From contig CADCXA010000070.1 of NCBI GenBank assembly GCA_902806565.1, positions 1 to 34,275 on the forward strand: DNA of 34,275 nt. Reading direction: 5' to 3'. The DNA is from Hypoxylon rubiginosum. Taxonomy: Eukaryota > Ascomycota > Sordariomycetes > Xylariales > Hypoxylaceae. This document shows positions 34,160 to 34,275 of this stretch, one piece after another. How positions within the stretch are numbered: position 1 is the first letter of the stretch; each line of letters opens with the position of its first letter. Under the pieces are notes generated by a model that saw only the letters and a program-made list of their open reading frames with translations, had not been told where the DNA came from and made no database searches. The position numbers and the translations under genes were made by a program.

Positions 34160-34275
34160 TTATAATATTTAAACGAATAAAAAATGGTTTAAAAAACTAT
34201 TTAAATTTAAATATTTATTAAATTATAATTTAAATAAAAGCTTTTTATATTATAATTATAAAAAATATAATTATA

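Larger units (their letters stand above)
20151..34275. repeat. Right RIP-degraded AT block (nested repeat families)
   Basis: This block is poorer in G/C than the left block, with whole 60-base rows lacking G and C. It contains no credible gene. Unlike the left block it can be partly resolved into repeat families A, B and C, listed separately. A poly-T run of more than 20 bases lies at about 20217-20240. A-rich strand segments occur at about 22260-23760 and 24900-25460, and a long T-rich segment at about 26640-30690. Apart from the listed features, 22263-25520, 26166-26633, 26655-28026 and 31263-33789 show only A/T runs with no element I can identify. Confidence 0.85.

Noticed and set aside
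1..34275. Mitochondrial, Plasmodium-like or anaerobic gut fungus origin for the A/T richness
   Set aside because: Paired copies differing almost only by C-to-T and G-to-A changes, CpA depletion and a sharp normal-composition island point to RIP rather than uniform mutational bias. No organelle genes are seen.

Overview
The window looks like nuclear DNA of a filamentous ascomycete (Pezizomycotina-type fungus). It is almost entirely repeat DNA destroyed by repeat-induced point mutation (RIP), the C-to-T process that attacks duplicated DNA on both strands. Long stretches are nearly pure A/T (the 60-base rows starting at 20701 and 28261 contain no G or C). Surviving C is mostly in CT, CC or CG, CpA and its complement TpG are scarce, and all three stops crowd every frame. 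The strongest evidence is internal. A roughly 269-bp element at 29160-29428 aligns without gaps to a second copy at 21035-21303. By hand count about 60 positions differ, all but one a C-to-T or G-to-A change toward the second copy. The species cannot be named from this sequence. No rRNA, tRNA, CRISPR or intact protein gene was seen.

Layout. (1) 1-19116 is a RIP-degraded block that keeps scattered C/G (patches near 8240 and 9950-10190), decayed tandem repeats and several inverted repeats. Its right end (about 16800-19080) is strongly A-rich. (2) 19117-20150 is a roughly 1-kb island of ordinary base composition with sharp edges. It holds 21-bp, 72-bp and 15-bp direct repeats, a TATA-like box, a CRE-like inverted repeat, two purine-rich tracts each followed by GTCAGTGT, and GC-rich hairpins. 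One plus-strand frame there is open for about 256 codons apart from a single TAG and has no ATG. (3) 20150-34275 is a second, more strongly degraded block built from recognisable repeat families. Family A (about 269 bp) has five near-complete or internally deleted copies in both orientations plus one fragment, some head to tail. Family B has two copies, one interrupted by a family A copy. Family C is a T-rich repeat at 28.0-31.3 kb. A 9-bp array and a 35-bp array with graded RIP damage lie at 30.7-31.0 kb.

No genes can be shown to work together here. The story is genome defence and repeat nesting: elements accumulated, some inserted into others, RIP erased nearly all of them, and a single-copy, late-arriving or too-short remainder survived (the 1-kb island and the 29.2-kb family A copy). 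RIP leaves purine/pyrimidine order unchanged, so searches in a two-letter R/Y alphabet, or de-RIP consensus building, would be the way to identify the lost elements. The whole block may be constitutive heterochromatin, possibly pericentromeric, but that is inference.
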